Source: Armatimonadetes bacterium UBA5829
Lineage (GTDB): Bacteria > Armatimonadota > UBA5829
Assembly: GCA_002431715.1 (NCBI GenBank)
Contig: DJHI01000137.1
Coordinates: forward strand, 11,039 to 17,867
Length of the DNA: 6,829 nucleotides
Reading direction: 5' to 3'
In this document: one piece after another, positions 1 to 6,433 of the stretch
Position numbering within the stretch: the first letter of the stretch is position 1
How the letters are laid out: every line of letters begins with the position of its first letter
The notes under the pieces: generated by a model
The model's database searches: none
What the model saw: the letters and a program-made list of their open reading frames with translations, nothing else
What the model was told of the DNA's origin: nothing
Program-made: the position numbers and the translations under genes

Positions 1-5
1 GCCCA

Positions 6-27
6 TTTCGGGAACTCGTTCCCGAAA
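6..27. promoter_or_regulatory. Palindrome upstream of the operon: candidate operator or upstream terminator
   Basis: Arms TTTCGGGAAC (6-15) and GTTCCCGAAA (18-27) are perfect reverse complements separated by TC. The symmetry suits a dimeric repressor, and GGGAAC/GTTCCC half-sites recall sugar-responsive LacI-family operators. However, the centre is not the usual CG step. Read as RNA, it would be a 9-bp hairpin with a CTCG loop, so it could equally end an upstream gene outside the window, although no T-run follows. No regulator gene is visible here. Confidence 0.45.
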
Positions 28-115
28 CACCTGAACAATAGACGAAAATCAACCATTCTACGCTGGATAGTCTCTTAGATGATGCAAGTGGGCAACCCCG
101 GGGCTCGAAACAAAT

Positions 116-121
116 GGAGGG
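116..121 (+). promoter_or_regulatory. Shine-Dalgarno site of the first gene
   Basis: GGAGGG lies immediately upstream of the ATG at 125, with about four bases between the GGAGG core and the start codon. It is slightly close but strong. It supports ATG 125 as the start. I could not find a convincing -35/-10 promoter pair between 28 and 115. Confidence 0.75.
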
Positions 122-124
122 AAG

Positions 125-1180
125 ATGAAAAAAGCCGAATATGGTTTTGGAATAATCGGAGCAGGTAATGTCGCAAAGCTCCATGCTGAGGCAATCGAGC
201 AGATCGATGGAGCAAAGTTGATCGGCGTCACGGCAATTCCGTATGAGGCGGCATGTGCTTTCGCTAATAAGTACGAAGCCAAGGCATACAAAGATATAAA
301 CGAAGTTACCGCAGACTCTGATATAGATATAGTCACCCTCTGCACGCCGTCAGGACTGCATGCGCAGCAAGCTGTGACTCTCCTGAATGCCGGCAAGCAT
401 GCAATAGTAGAAAAACCGCTTGCGATCACACTCGATCAGGCTGACTCAGCGATAGAAGCGGCAAATCGAACCGGCAAGAAGCTGGGAGTGATTTCGCAGC
501 GCCGATTTGACCCGGCTATGGTGGCTGTTAAGTCGGCGATAGACAAAGGGTTGTTCGGGAAGCTGGTGCTGATAAACGGCCATGTGCATTATTACAGGGA
601 GCCGTCTTACTACTCCTCCAGCGATTGGCGTGGAACTTGGAAAATGGACGGTGGTGGAGCCCTGATGAACCAGGGAATACATGCCGTTGATTTGATCGGC
701 TGGTTCGGCGGGCCGGTAAAAAACATCTATGCAAATGCCCGCACACTTCATCACAATATAGAGGTTGAAGACACTCTCGCGGCATCGCTTGAGTTTGAAA
801 GTGGGGCTTTGGGCACATTGGAAGCGACCACCTGCGCCTACCCCGGTCTCAGCGTCCGTATCGAACTGATTGGAGAAAAAGGAACGACAATTATAGAGGA
901 TAGTCGTATTATATACTGGAACATAAACAGTGGAGTCGAGTGCCCTGAACTTTCGGTTGAAGATGGAATTGGCGGAGGTGGCAGCACCCCGATGTCGATA
1001 TGCGCCGCCGGTCATATTTCGCAGTTTAAGGACTTCATCGAAGCGGTCGGTAACGATAGTCGACCGGCAATCGATGGTATTGAAGGCCGGAAAGCGGTCG
1101 AAATAGTCCTTGCGGCATATCAGTCGAGCCGAACGGGTTCAAGGGTTGGATTTCCACTAATACAGGCAGTGATTTGTTGA
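125..1180 (+). CDS. Gfo/Idh/MocA family NAD(P)-dependent oxidoreductase (first paralogue)
   Basis: This is a predicted cytoplasmic dehydrogenase that would interconvert a hydroxyl and a ketone on a sugar, nucleotide sugar or cyclitol using bound NAD(P). The 351 residues match the usual family length. The N-terminal Rossmann fold starts with GIIGAGNVAKLH (9-20), giving G12-x-G14-x-x-A17. The strand-end motif CTPSGLH (73-79) and the conserved EKP (E96-K97-P98) follow. The C-terminal alpha/beta domain carries DGGGALMNQGIHAVDL (175-190), with H186 and D189 in the catalytic positions and N182 where inositol dehydrogenase has Asp. From memory, Asn at this place also occurs in WbpB/WlbA nucleotide-sugar 3-dehydrogenases. 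A glycine-rich loop lies near 281-287. It is a close paralogue of the gene at 3213-4256. It leads the operon, 32 bases before the next gene. The family is certain and the substrate unknown. Confidence 0.93.
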   Translation: MKKAEYGFGIIGAGNVAKLHAEAIEQIDGAKLIGVTAIPYEAACAFANKYEAKAYKDINEVTADSDIDIVTLCTPSGLHAQQAVTLLNAGKHAIVEKPLAITLDQADSAIEAANRTGKKLGVISQRRFDPAMVAVKSAIDKGLFGKLVLINGHVHYYREPSYYSSSDWRGTWKMDGGGALMNQGIHAVDLIGWFGGPVKNIYANARTLHHNIEVEDTLAASLEFESGALGTLEATTCAYPGLSVRIELIGEKGTTIIEDSRIIYWNINSGVECPELSVEDGIGGGGSTPMSICAAGHISQFKDFIEAVGNDSRPAIDGIEGRKAVEIVLAAYQSSRTGSRVGFPLIQAVIC

Positions 1181-1201
1181 TAATCATTACCTGAAACTCT
1201 C

Positions 1202-1208
1202 GGAGGGG
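1202..1208 (+). promoter_or_regulatory. Shine-Dalgarno site that fixes a TTG start
   Basis: GGAGGGG ends four bases before the TTG at 1213 (seven bases counted from GGAGG). No in-frame ATG or GTG lies where the Rossmann fold begins, and the next in-frame Met is residue 24, inside the fold. The strong site therefore supports TTG 1213 as the initiation codon. Confidence 0.75.
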
Positions 1209-1212
1209 AATT

Positions 1213-2106
1213 TTGTCAGACAAGATTAGAGTTGCGATTGTCGGTTTGGATACAAGCCACAGTATCGCTTTCACGAAGAGCATGAACGACCCCGAATGCC
1301 CCGAGGATTGCAAGATCACGGGGATGAAGGCGGTAAGCTGCATGAGGTTCTCTACGCCGTTCCAGAGCGAAGAGGGTCTGGACAACAGACAGAAGCAGTT
1401 GGAAGATTGGGGAGTGCCTGTTACTCTCGATTTTGATGAAGCCGTAAAAGATTGCGACGCCATAATGCTCGAGATCAATGATCCCACGTATCACCTGGAA
1501 TATTTCAAAAAATGCGTCGAACTCGGCAAACCAATGTTCCTCGACAAGCCGCTCGCCGACACGATCGAAAACGGCAAGACGATATATGAAATGGCTAAGT
1601 CAAAGAACATCAAAGTGTTCTCAACCTCATCACTCAGGTTCGTCCCGGAACTCGATAAAGCACTCGATGAAGTTCCCGAACCGACTATGGTTTGGACATA
1701 CGGCCCACTGGGCAAAGCCCCGGCAGGTAGCTCAATTATATGGTATGGCGTGCATGCATTCGAAATGCTTCAAAGAGCGATCGGTTTAGGCGCAACCAGC
1801 GTGCAGGCGTGTAAAACGAATAATGGCGTTGTCTGTGTGGTCGATTATGCCGAAGGCAAGCGAGGCGTGGTCGAGCTTACCGAAGGAAGCTGGATCTACG
1901 GCGGTTGCCTGAGAAGCAAGGATAAAGCCGTATCTTATACCGTAGACACGTCTAAACTATACCTGCCGGAACTGCGCAAGATTGAAGCGTTTTTCGAAGG
2001 GAAAGAACAGCCTTCGACGATGGACGATGCTCTCGAAATAATGGCAATGCTGGATGCCGCCGAAAAGTCGGCGCAGTCAGGCAAGAAGGAAGCCATATTA
2101 AAATAA
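1213..2106 (+). CDS. Divergent, short Gfo/Idh/MocA-like oxidoreductase
   Basis: The protein has a Rossmann start, IRVAIVGLDTSHSIAF (5-20), but GLDTSH (11-16) replaces the usual GxGxxG/A dinucleotide loop. DKP (111-113) stands where EKP is normal. I recall GLDTSH as a signature of an uncharacterised Gfo/Idh/MocA subgroup, so it is probably a subfamily trait rather than decay. At 297 residues it is about 50 shorter than its two neighbours. The C-terminal domain is trimmed, although WYGVHAFEML (177-186) keeps a histidine (H181) at the expected catalytic place. The reading frame is intact and starts with TTG behind a strong ribosome binding site. It probably acts on the same pathway as the flanking dehydrogenase, either as a dehydrogenase with altered cofactor contacts or as a non-redox or partner subunit. 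Family membership is confident; activity is not. Confidence 0.85.
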   Translation: MSDKIRVAIVGLDTSHSIAFTKSMNDPECPEDCKITGMKAVSCMRFSTPFQSEEGLDNRQKQLEDWGVPVTLDFDEAVKDCDAIMLEINDPTYHLEYFKKCVELGKPMFLDKPLADTIENGKTIYEMAKSKNIKVFSTSSLRFVPELDKALDEVPEPTMVWTYGPLGKAPAGSSIIWYGVHAFEMLQRAIGLGATSVQACKTNNGVVCVVDYAEGKRGVVELTEGSWIYGGCLRSKDKAVSYTVDTSKLYLPELRKIEAFFEGKEQPSTMDDALEIMAMLDAAEKSAQSGKKEAILK

Positions 2107-2153
2107 GCCGATGGAAAGCGTGAGTCATTGGAATGCTCGCTCTCCAAACGGCT
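2106..2153 (+). other. Imperfect intercistronic RNA hairpin
   Basis: The outer arms AGCCG (2106-2110) and CGGCT (2149-2153) pair. Further pairing continues inward: TGGA (2112-2115) with TCCA (2143-2146), AGCG (2117-2120) with CGCT (2138-2141), and then AG and CAT with their partners, closing a TGGA loop. There is one A/C mismatch and there are small bulges, for roughly 18 pairs in all. The stem begins on the last base of the preceding stop codon and ends 11 bases before the next ATG. No T-run follows, so processing, mRNA stability or translational control is more likely than simple termination. Confidence 0.6.
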
Positions 2154-2164
2154 GGTAATTTAAA

Positions 2165-3172
2165 ATGACAAGCAGAGAACTGGTAATCAAATGCATTAAC
2201 TATGAAGGCCCCGAAAGGTGCCCCTGGGCTTTGCCTGAGCCTTATCTCAGCGACATTTGCTCCTGCGGAGTCACCGAAGACCCCGACTGGAAACCCTGGC
2301 GTACTTGGGAATGCGAAGGCTACAGGCAGTGGGAAGACGAATGGCACAATGTCTGGAAATGTCTCCCAAATACGAAATCGGGTGAGGTCATAGAAGGCGC
2401 AATAAAGAATTGGTCCGATCTCGATAGTTATGTAATGCCGCGGCTCGACATGCCGTCGAGATATGAACTCGCAAAAGGGATCTTCTTGCAGCATCCTGAT
2501 CTATATCACCTAGGCACCTTGAATGGTTTCCCGTTTGCAATAATGCGCTATATGCGCAGGATTGAAGAGTTTTTAGCAGATGTGCTTCTTTACCCGGACG
2601 AGGTAAATGCCCTTCAGCGAAGAGTTGTCGATCTGCTAAAAAGCTGCATGAGCCAGTGGGCTAAGGCCGGCGCGGATGGTGTGTTCTTCTGCGAAGATTG
2701 GGGAACTCAGGAAAGGCTCCTTGTCTCACCAAAGACCTGGCACGAGATGTTTGAGTGGGGTTTCAGGGAGCTTGTCGGGCATGCGGACAGCCTGGGGGTT
2801 ACAGTCTGGATGCATTCGTGCGGTTACATCAAGGACATCATCCCCACCCTGGCCGATATCGGTGTTAAGGTCCTGCAGTTGCAACAGCCCACCCTGTCGG
2901 ATTTGGATTTTCTTGCCGAAACTTGCAAGGGTAAGACCGCAATCTGGGCGCCTGTGGATATACAGCGTGACCTGCCGACGGGCGATGAACAGCATATCCG
3001 CGCAAAGGCAAGAGAGCTGATAGATAAGCTCGGGTCCAATGGTGGCGGATTTATATGCAGCTATTACTCAGATATTGAATCGTTGAACGTCAAGCCTGAA
3101 TGGCAGGACTGGGCAAACGATGAGTTTACCAAATACGCCGGGTCGGTAAATCCGGCAAACAAAGTAAAGTAA
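2165..3172 (+). CDS. Uroporphyrinogen decarboxylase (URO-D) superfamily protein, MtaA/methyltransferase-like
   Basis: The 335-residue protein begins MTSRELVIKCINYEGPERCPW, the typical opening of URO-D superfamily members of the methyltransferase-like branch. Mid-protein it has FFCEDWGTQERLLVSPKTW (174-192), followed by HSCG (217-220). The latter matches the His-x-Cys zinc motif of MtaA/MtbA-type methylcobalamin:coenzyme M methyltransferases. C298, in GGFICSYY (294-301), is placed to be a third zinc ligand. Known relatives move methyl groups to or from corrinoids. True HemE is unlikely because no other haem gene is near. No corrinoid-binding protein is encoded in the window, so a methyl-transfer role is inference. 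The ATG is the first possible start, because an in-frame TAA lies at 2156-2158. It has no clear Shine-Dalgarno and follows a hairpin. The product is predicted cytoplasmic, with no signal peptide. Confidence 0.88.
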   Translation: MTSRELVIKCINYEGPERCPWALPEPYLSDICSCGVTEDPDWKPWRTWECEGYRQWEDEWHNVWKCLPNTKSGEVIEGAIKNWSDLDSYVMPRLDMPSRYELAKGIFLQHPDLYHLGTLNGFPFAIMRYMRRIEEFLADVLLYPDEVNALQRRVVDLLKSCMSQWAKAGADGVFFCEDWGTQERLLVSPKTWHEMFEWGFRELVGHADSLGVTVWMHSCGYIKDIIPTLADIGVKVLQLQQPTLSDLDFLAETCKGKTAIWAPVDIQRDLPTGDEQHIRAKARELIDKLGSNGGGFICSYYSDIESLNVKPEWQDWANDEFTKYAGSVNPANKVK

Positions 3173-3197
3173 GTTAAGTGATGTCACTAGACAAAAA

Positions 3198-3204
3198 GAG
3201 AGGA
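3198..3204 (+). promoter_or_regulatory. Shine-Dalgarno site for a GTG start
   Basis: GAGAGGA sits eight bases before the GTG at 3213. It supports GTG as the start, since the Rossmann strand (VRFGIIG) begins six residues in, leaving no room for a later start. Confidence 0.7.
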
Positions 3205-3212
3205 AATTCAAA

Positions 3213-4256
3213 GTGAAAACCGATGAAGTAAGATTCGGAATTATCGGCTGTGGAGTTATTGCTCCATGGCATGTATATGGTATAGAAGGATCGGAAAACG
3301 CAAAACTCGTGGCAGTCTGCGATATTGTCAAGGAAAAGGCCGAGGCTTTGGCCGAACAGAGCGGCAACCCGAAAGTATATACGGATTATAATGAACTGCT
3401 TGCAGATCCAGAAGTCGATGCGGTCTGCATCTGCACTCCGTCCGGCCTACACGCAAAGATCGGCATAGCAGCAGCCAAAGCGGGTAAGCACGTTCTATCC
3501 GAAAAACCGATGGATATCAAGCTCGAAAATATCGACGCACTGATAGCCGCATGCAAGGAAGCTGGAGTCAAGCTGGGAGGTATCTTCCAGAGAAGAACTT
3601 CCGATATCTGGATAAAGATAAGGGAAGCCATCCAGGCTGGAAAGCTTGGGAAGATGGTCCTTGGTGACGCTTACATTAAGTATTACCGAAGCCAGGAATA
3701 TTATGACTCCGGCGATTGGCGCGGAACCTGGGAACTCGACGGCGGAGGCGCTTTAATGAACCAGGGCGTTCACTGCATCGACCTTCTCAACTGGATAATG
3801 GGCCCAGTGGAGAGCGTTTATGCTCTGGCTGCTCCTCTTGTTCGCAATATCGAAGTTGAAGACACCGCCGTCGCAGCAATCAAATTTGCAAATGGTGCGT
3901 TCGGAGTGATGGAGGGAACGACATCCGTGAACCCGGGACTCAACCACAGACTGGAATTCCACGGAGAAAACGGCAATATCCGCGTCGAGGGTGAGCAGAT
4001 TATCGAGTGGAGCGTACCTGGAGATGAAGAGAAGTCGGACAGTGATGAGAAAAGCGACGCCGGTTCTGCATCTTCAAACCCGAAAAACATATTCAAAGAA
4101 GGCCATCGCTTGATGATCCAAGATTTTGTTAATGCACTTCGCGAAGATCGAGACCCGATGGTCACAGGTGAAGAAGCCCGCAAGTCTGTGGAATTCATTC
4201 TTGCGGTTTATGAATCGTCAAAGACAGGCAAGCCCATAACCCTGCCGTTGAAGTAG
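3213..4256 (+). CDS. Gfo/Idh/MocA family NAD(P)-dependent oxidoreductase (second paralogue)
   Basis: This 347-residue dehydrogenase has a full two-domain Gfo/Idh/MocA layout. The nucleotide loop is GIIGCGVIAPWH (9-20), followed by CTPSGLH (74-80), EKP (97-99) and the substrate-domain motif DGGGALMNQGVHCIDL (176-191), with H187 and D190. In an ungapped hand comparison of residues 152-251 with residues 151-250 of the first gene product, 54 of 100 positions are identical. These include the whole DWRGTW and NIEVEDT blocks, so the two are paralogues that probably bind related substrates. The main difference is a strongly acidic, low-complexity insert (about 271-290), where the other protein has a glycine-rich loop. 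It starts with GTG behind a good ribosome binding site, 40 bases after the URO-D gene. The exact sugar or cyclitol cannot be told. Confidence 0.93.
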   Translation: MKTDEVRFGIIGCGVIAPWHVYGIEGSENAKLVAVCDIVKEKAEALAEQSGNPKVYTDYNELLADPEVDAVCICTPSGLHAKIGIAAAKAGKHVLSEKPMDIKLENIDALIAACKEAGVKLGGIFQRRTSDIWIKIREAIQAGKLGKMVLGDAYIKYYRSQEYYDSGDWRGTWELDGGGALMNQGVHCIDLLNWIMGPVESVYALAAPLVRNIEVEDTAVAAIKFANGAFGVMEGTTSVNPGLNHRLEFHGENGNIRVEGEQIIEWSVPGDEEKSDSDEKSDAGSASSNPKNIFKEGHRLMIQDFVNALREDRDPMVTGEEARKSVEFILAVYESSKTGKPITLPLK

Positions 4257-4266
4257 AAAGGCATTA

Positions 4267-4302
4267 AGGTAGTCAGTTTTCAATGTAGAAAACTGACTAC
4301 CT
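4267..4302. repeat. Perfect 15-bp inverted repeat between two operon genes
   Basis: AGGTAGTCAGTTTTC (4267-4281) and its exact reverse complement (4288-4302) flank a six-base AATGTA spacer. In RNA this is a stable hairpin ending ten bases before the ATG at 4313. No T-run follows on the plus strand. Its perfection, compared with the imperfect hairpin after gene 2, suggests a recently acquired palindromic repeat element or a structure under selection. No second copy occurs in this window. Confidence 0.8.
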
Positions 4303-4312
4303 AAATTCAAAG

Positions 4313-5182
4313 ATGATTATAGACGCACACAACCACCCCGATTGGCACGGCCATGATCTCCAGAAATTTCTGGAGAACATGGATAAATACAACATTGATA
4401 AAACCTGGCTGCTTTCATGGGAAACACCGGCGGACGAATGGGATCCGGCGTTTACACCAGTGCTGCCGCCCCAGGAAGTAACAGGTTATGCGATTCCTTT
4501 TGCCAGATGCATTTCATACGCCGAAAGAGCGCCCGAGAGATTCATTCTCGGATACGCTCCCGATCCGCGAAAACCTGATGCGATAGATAAGCTCGATGCC
4601 GCAATGCGCATATATAATGTTCGGATTTGCGGAGAGCTGAAGCTCAGGATGATGTATGATAACCCCGATGCGCTGAGGATGTTCAGATTTTGCGGAGAGA
4701 AAAAGCTGCCGGTGGTGGTGCATCTTGATTATGAATATGAAAACAGCAGCAAATATCCGCGCCCTAACTATTGGTACGGCGGCGGGATCGAAGCTTTTGA
4801 GCGCGCCGTCAAAGCATGCCCCGATACTATATTTTTAGGACATGCTCCGGGTTTCTGGGCGCACATATCCGCTGATAATAAATGGGAAAAAGAGCCGTAT
4901 CCGACTGGCAAGGTTGTTCCCGGCGGAAAGATTGTCGAAATGCTCGATAAGTATCCGAATTTATATTGCGATATGTCCAGTGGGTCAGGCCGTATCGCAT
5001 TGACAAGAGATCCTGAATATGGGCGGGAGTTTTTGATCCGTTACAGTGATCGAATACTATATTCACGCGATTACTTCGATAACGTGCATCAGGAATTTCT
5101 AAATGCGTATGACCTGCCGGCTGATGTATATGAAAAGATTTACTCCGGCAACGCATTGAAGCTTGTCCCGCTTAATTCTTAG
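4313..5182 (+). CDS. Amidohydrolase-2 family metal-dependent hydrolase
   Basis: The 289-residue protein opens directly with MIIDAHNHPDW, the HxH metal motif of the amidohydrolase superfamily (H6, H8). Other likely ligands of the TIM-barrel site are H137 in VVVHLD, H177 in FLGHAPG and D253 in ILYSRDYF. The end, IYSGNALKL (276-284), matches the usual GNA-RL closing motif of the amidohydrolase-2 family. That family includes ACMSD-like decarboxylases and 2-pyrone-4,6-dicarboxylate lactonase-like enzymes. It probably hydrolyses or decarboxylates a small carboxylic or lactone intermediate in the cytoplasm. The start is constrained by an in-frame TAG at 4286-4288, with no alternative start codon between. 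No Shine-Dalgarno is visible, and a perfect hairpin lies just upstream. The aminotransferase gene follows 15 bases later, so these two are tightly paired. The substrate is unknown. Confidence 0.9.
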   Translation: MIIDAHNHPDWHGHDLQKFLENMDKYNIDKTWLLSWETPADEWDPAFTPVLPPQEVTGYAIPFARCISYAERAPERFILGYAPDPRKPDAIDKLDAAMRIYNVRICGELKLRMMYDNPDALRMFRFCGEKKLPVVVHLDYEYENSSKYPRPNYWYGGGIEAFERAVKACPDTIFLGHAPGFWAHISADNKWEKEPYPTGKVVPGGKIVEMLDKYPNLYCDMSSGSGRIALTRDPEYGREFLIRYSDRILYSRDYFDNVHQEFLNAYDLPADVYEKIYSGNALKLVPLNS

Positions 5183-5185
5183 TAT

Positions 5186-5189
5186 GAGG
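5186..5189 (+). promoter_or_regulatory. Shine-Dalgarno site of the aminotransferase gene
   Basis: GAGG lies eight bases upstream of the ATG at 5198, just past the stop codon of the amidohydrolase gene. The short gap and good spacing point to coupled translation of the pair. Confidence 0.6.
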
Positions 5190-5197
5190 TTGTTTAA

Positions 5198-6433
5198 ATG
5201 AGTACGACTATAGACAAACCGGCAATAGCCGGCGGAATCCCTATAAAAAGCGAGCCCTACGGTTCCGGCAATCGGTATGCCGAAGATGAGATTCGTGAAC
5301 TCAAAGAGGCTCTGGATCAATCTACTCTCTTCTACACGCAGGGGAAGAAGGTCCACTCGATGGAGGAGAAGATAGCTGAGATAACCGGCACCAAATATGC
5401 CATCGCGACCAGCAGCGGCACCGCAAGCATTCACACCGCACTGATGGCTGCAGGGATTTCGCCGGACGATGAAGTGATAGTCACTCCAATTACCGATATG
5501 GGATCGCTTGTTCCGATACTCTGGCAGCAGGCAGTGCCGGTTTTTGCCGATGTCAACCCTGATTCGTGCGCTCTCGATCCGAAATCGGTCGAAAAGTGCA
5601 TTACCGATAAGACCCGCGCGATTCTGGCCGTTCACCTTTGGGGAAATGCGTGCGACTTGGATGCCCTGAAGCCTATTTGCGACAAGCATGGTTTGTTTTT
5701 GATAGAAGACTGCGCGCAGGCCTGGGGATGCACCTATAAAGGCAAATCTATAGGCAGCATCGGTGACATGGGCTGCTTCAGTCTCAATGAGTTCAAACAT
5801 ATCTCCTGTGGCGATGGCGGTGCAGTCGTTACAAACGATGATAATCTGGCCCGCCGCCTTCGCCTTTCTACGGATAAATGCTACAACCGTGAGCCGGGCG
5901 GCTCAATGCGACAGGCGTTCTTCCTTGCAAATAATTATAGAATGACCGAACTGCAGGGAGCCGTTGCACTTGCTCAGACAGGCAAGCTGGCAAGAATCGT
6001 AGCCAGGCGGCGAGCATTTGCCGAGAAACTTCAGGAAGGGCTCACCAATGTAAAGGGCATTTCCATTCCGAAACCGACGGAAGGCTGCGACCCGTCATGG
6101 TGGTTCTATATGTTCAGGATCGATCCCGACATATTGGGAGTCGATGCGGATCAGTTCGCTCAGGCCCTGCAGGCGGAGGGAATCGGCGCGGGCGCTCACT
6201 ATATCGCTCAATGCGTCTATGAATATCCTATCTTCGTCAATCACAGCGCATATGACCACGGCGATCATCCGTTTTCCAGAATCAATTATGGAAAGGGAAT
6301 GTGCCCACAGGCGGAATTTGCCCTGGAGACTGCTCTGACTCTTCCGGTGAACGAAAACTTCACCGATAAGGATGCGGAGGAGACAATCAAGGCCATTAGA
6401 AGGCTGTCGGACTGGTTTATATCATCTAAATAG
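5198..6433 (+). CDS. DegT/DnrJ/EryC1/StrS family PLP-dependent aminotransferase
   Basis: This is a fold-type I PLP enzyme of 411 residues, close to the family's usual length. Members transfer an amino group, usually from glutamate or glutamine, to a keto-sugar or keto-cyclitol. Visible motifs are: the phosphate-binding SSGTAS (72-77); IEDCAQAWG (169-177), where D171 should contact the pyridine nitrogen; CFSLNEFKHISCGDGGAVVT (193-212), with K200 as the Schiff-base lysine; and NNYRMTELQGA (245-255). All key residues are present, so the enzyme should be active as an aminotransferase. The GGIPIKSEP opening and the FKHISCGDGG context resemble the branch that holds StsC-like cyclitol aminotransferases. 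That closeness is from memory and is not tested. As the last gene after three dehydrogenase-type genes, it could aminate a ketone made by one of them, as WbpE does after WbpB. Confidence 0.93.
   Translation: MSTTIDKPAIAGGIPIKSEPYGSGNRYAEDEIRELKEALDQSTLFYTQGKKVHSMEEKIAEITGTKYAIATSSGTASIHTALMAAGISPDDEVIVTPITDMGSLVPILWQQAVPVFADVNPDSCALDPKSVEKCITDKTRAILAVHLWGNACDLDALKPICDKHGLFLIEDCAQAWGCTYKGKSIGSIGDMGCFSLNEFKHISCGDGGAVVTNDDNLARRLRLSTDKCYNREPGGSMRQAFFLANNYRMTELQGAVALAQTGKLARIVARRRAFAEKLQEGLTNVKGISIPKPTEGCDPSWWFYMFRIDPDILGVDADQFAQALQAEGIGAGAHYIAQCVYEYPIFVNHSAYDHGDHPFSRINYGKGMCPQAEFALETALTLPVNENFTDKDAEETIKAIRRLSDWFISSK

Noticed and set aside
96..103. CCCCGGGG palindrome just before the first ribosome binding site
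   Set aside because: Eight self-complementary bases without a loop are too short to support an operator or a hairpin.
28..115. Possible sigma-70 promoter for the operon
   Set aside because: Searching by eye gave only weak -10-like AT-rich stretches with no properly spaced -35 box, so no promoter is called.
446..1015. Long open frame on the minus strand opposite the first dehydrogenase
   Set aside because: It lies wholly inside a strongly supported gene, has no recognisable motif and no convincing ribosome binding site, and its composition looks like a frame shadow.
1952..2494. Minus-strand open frame spanning the 2107-2164 gap
   Set aside because: It crosses two well-supported plus-strand genes and the hairpin, and its translation resembles no family I know.
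3178..3189. AGTGA-TG-TCACT inverted repeat between the URO-D and second dehydrogenase genes
   Set aside because: Five-base arms can arise by chance, and the site is not a good match to the CRP consensus, lacking the flanking T and the six-base spacer.
5099..5800. Minus-strand open frame of 233 codons opposite the aminotransferase
   Set aside because: The plus strand here carries the conserved phosphate-binding and aspartate motifs of the aminotransferase, so the opposite frame is a shadow.
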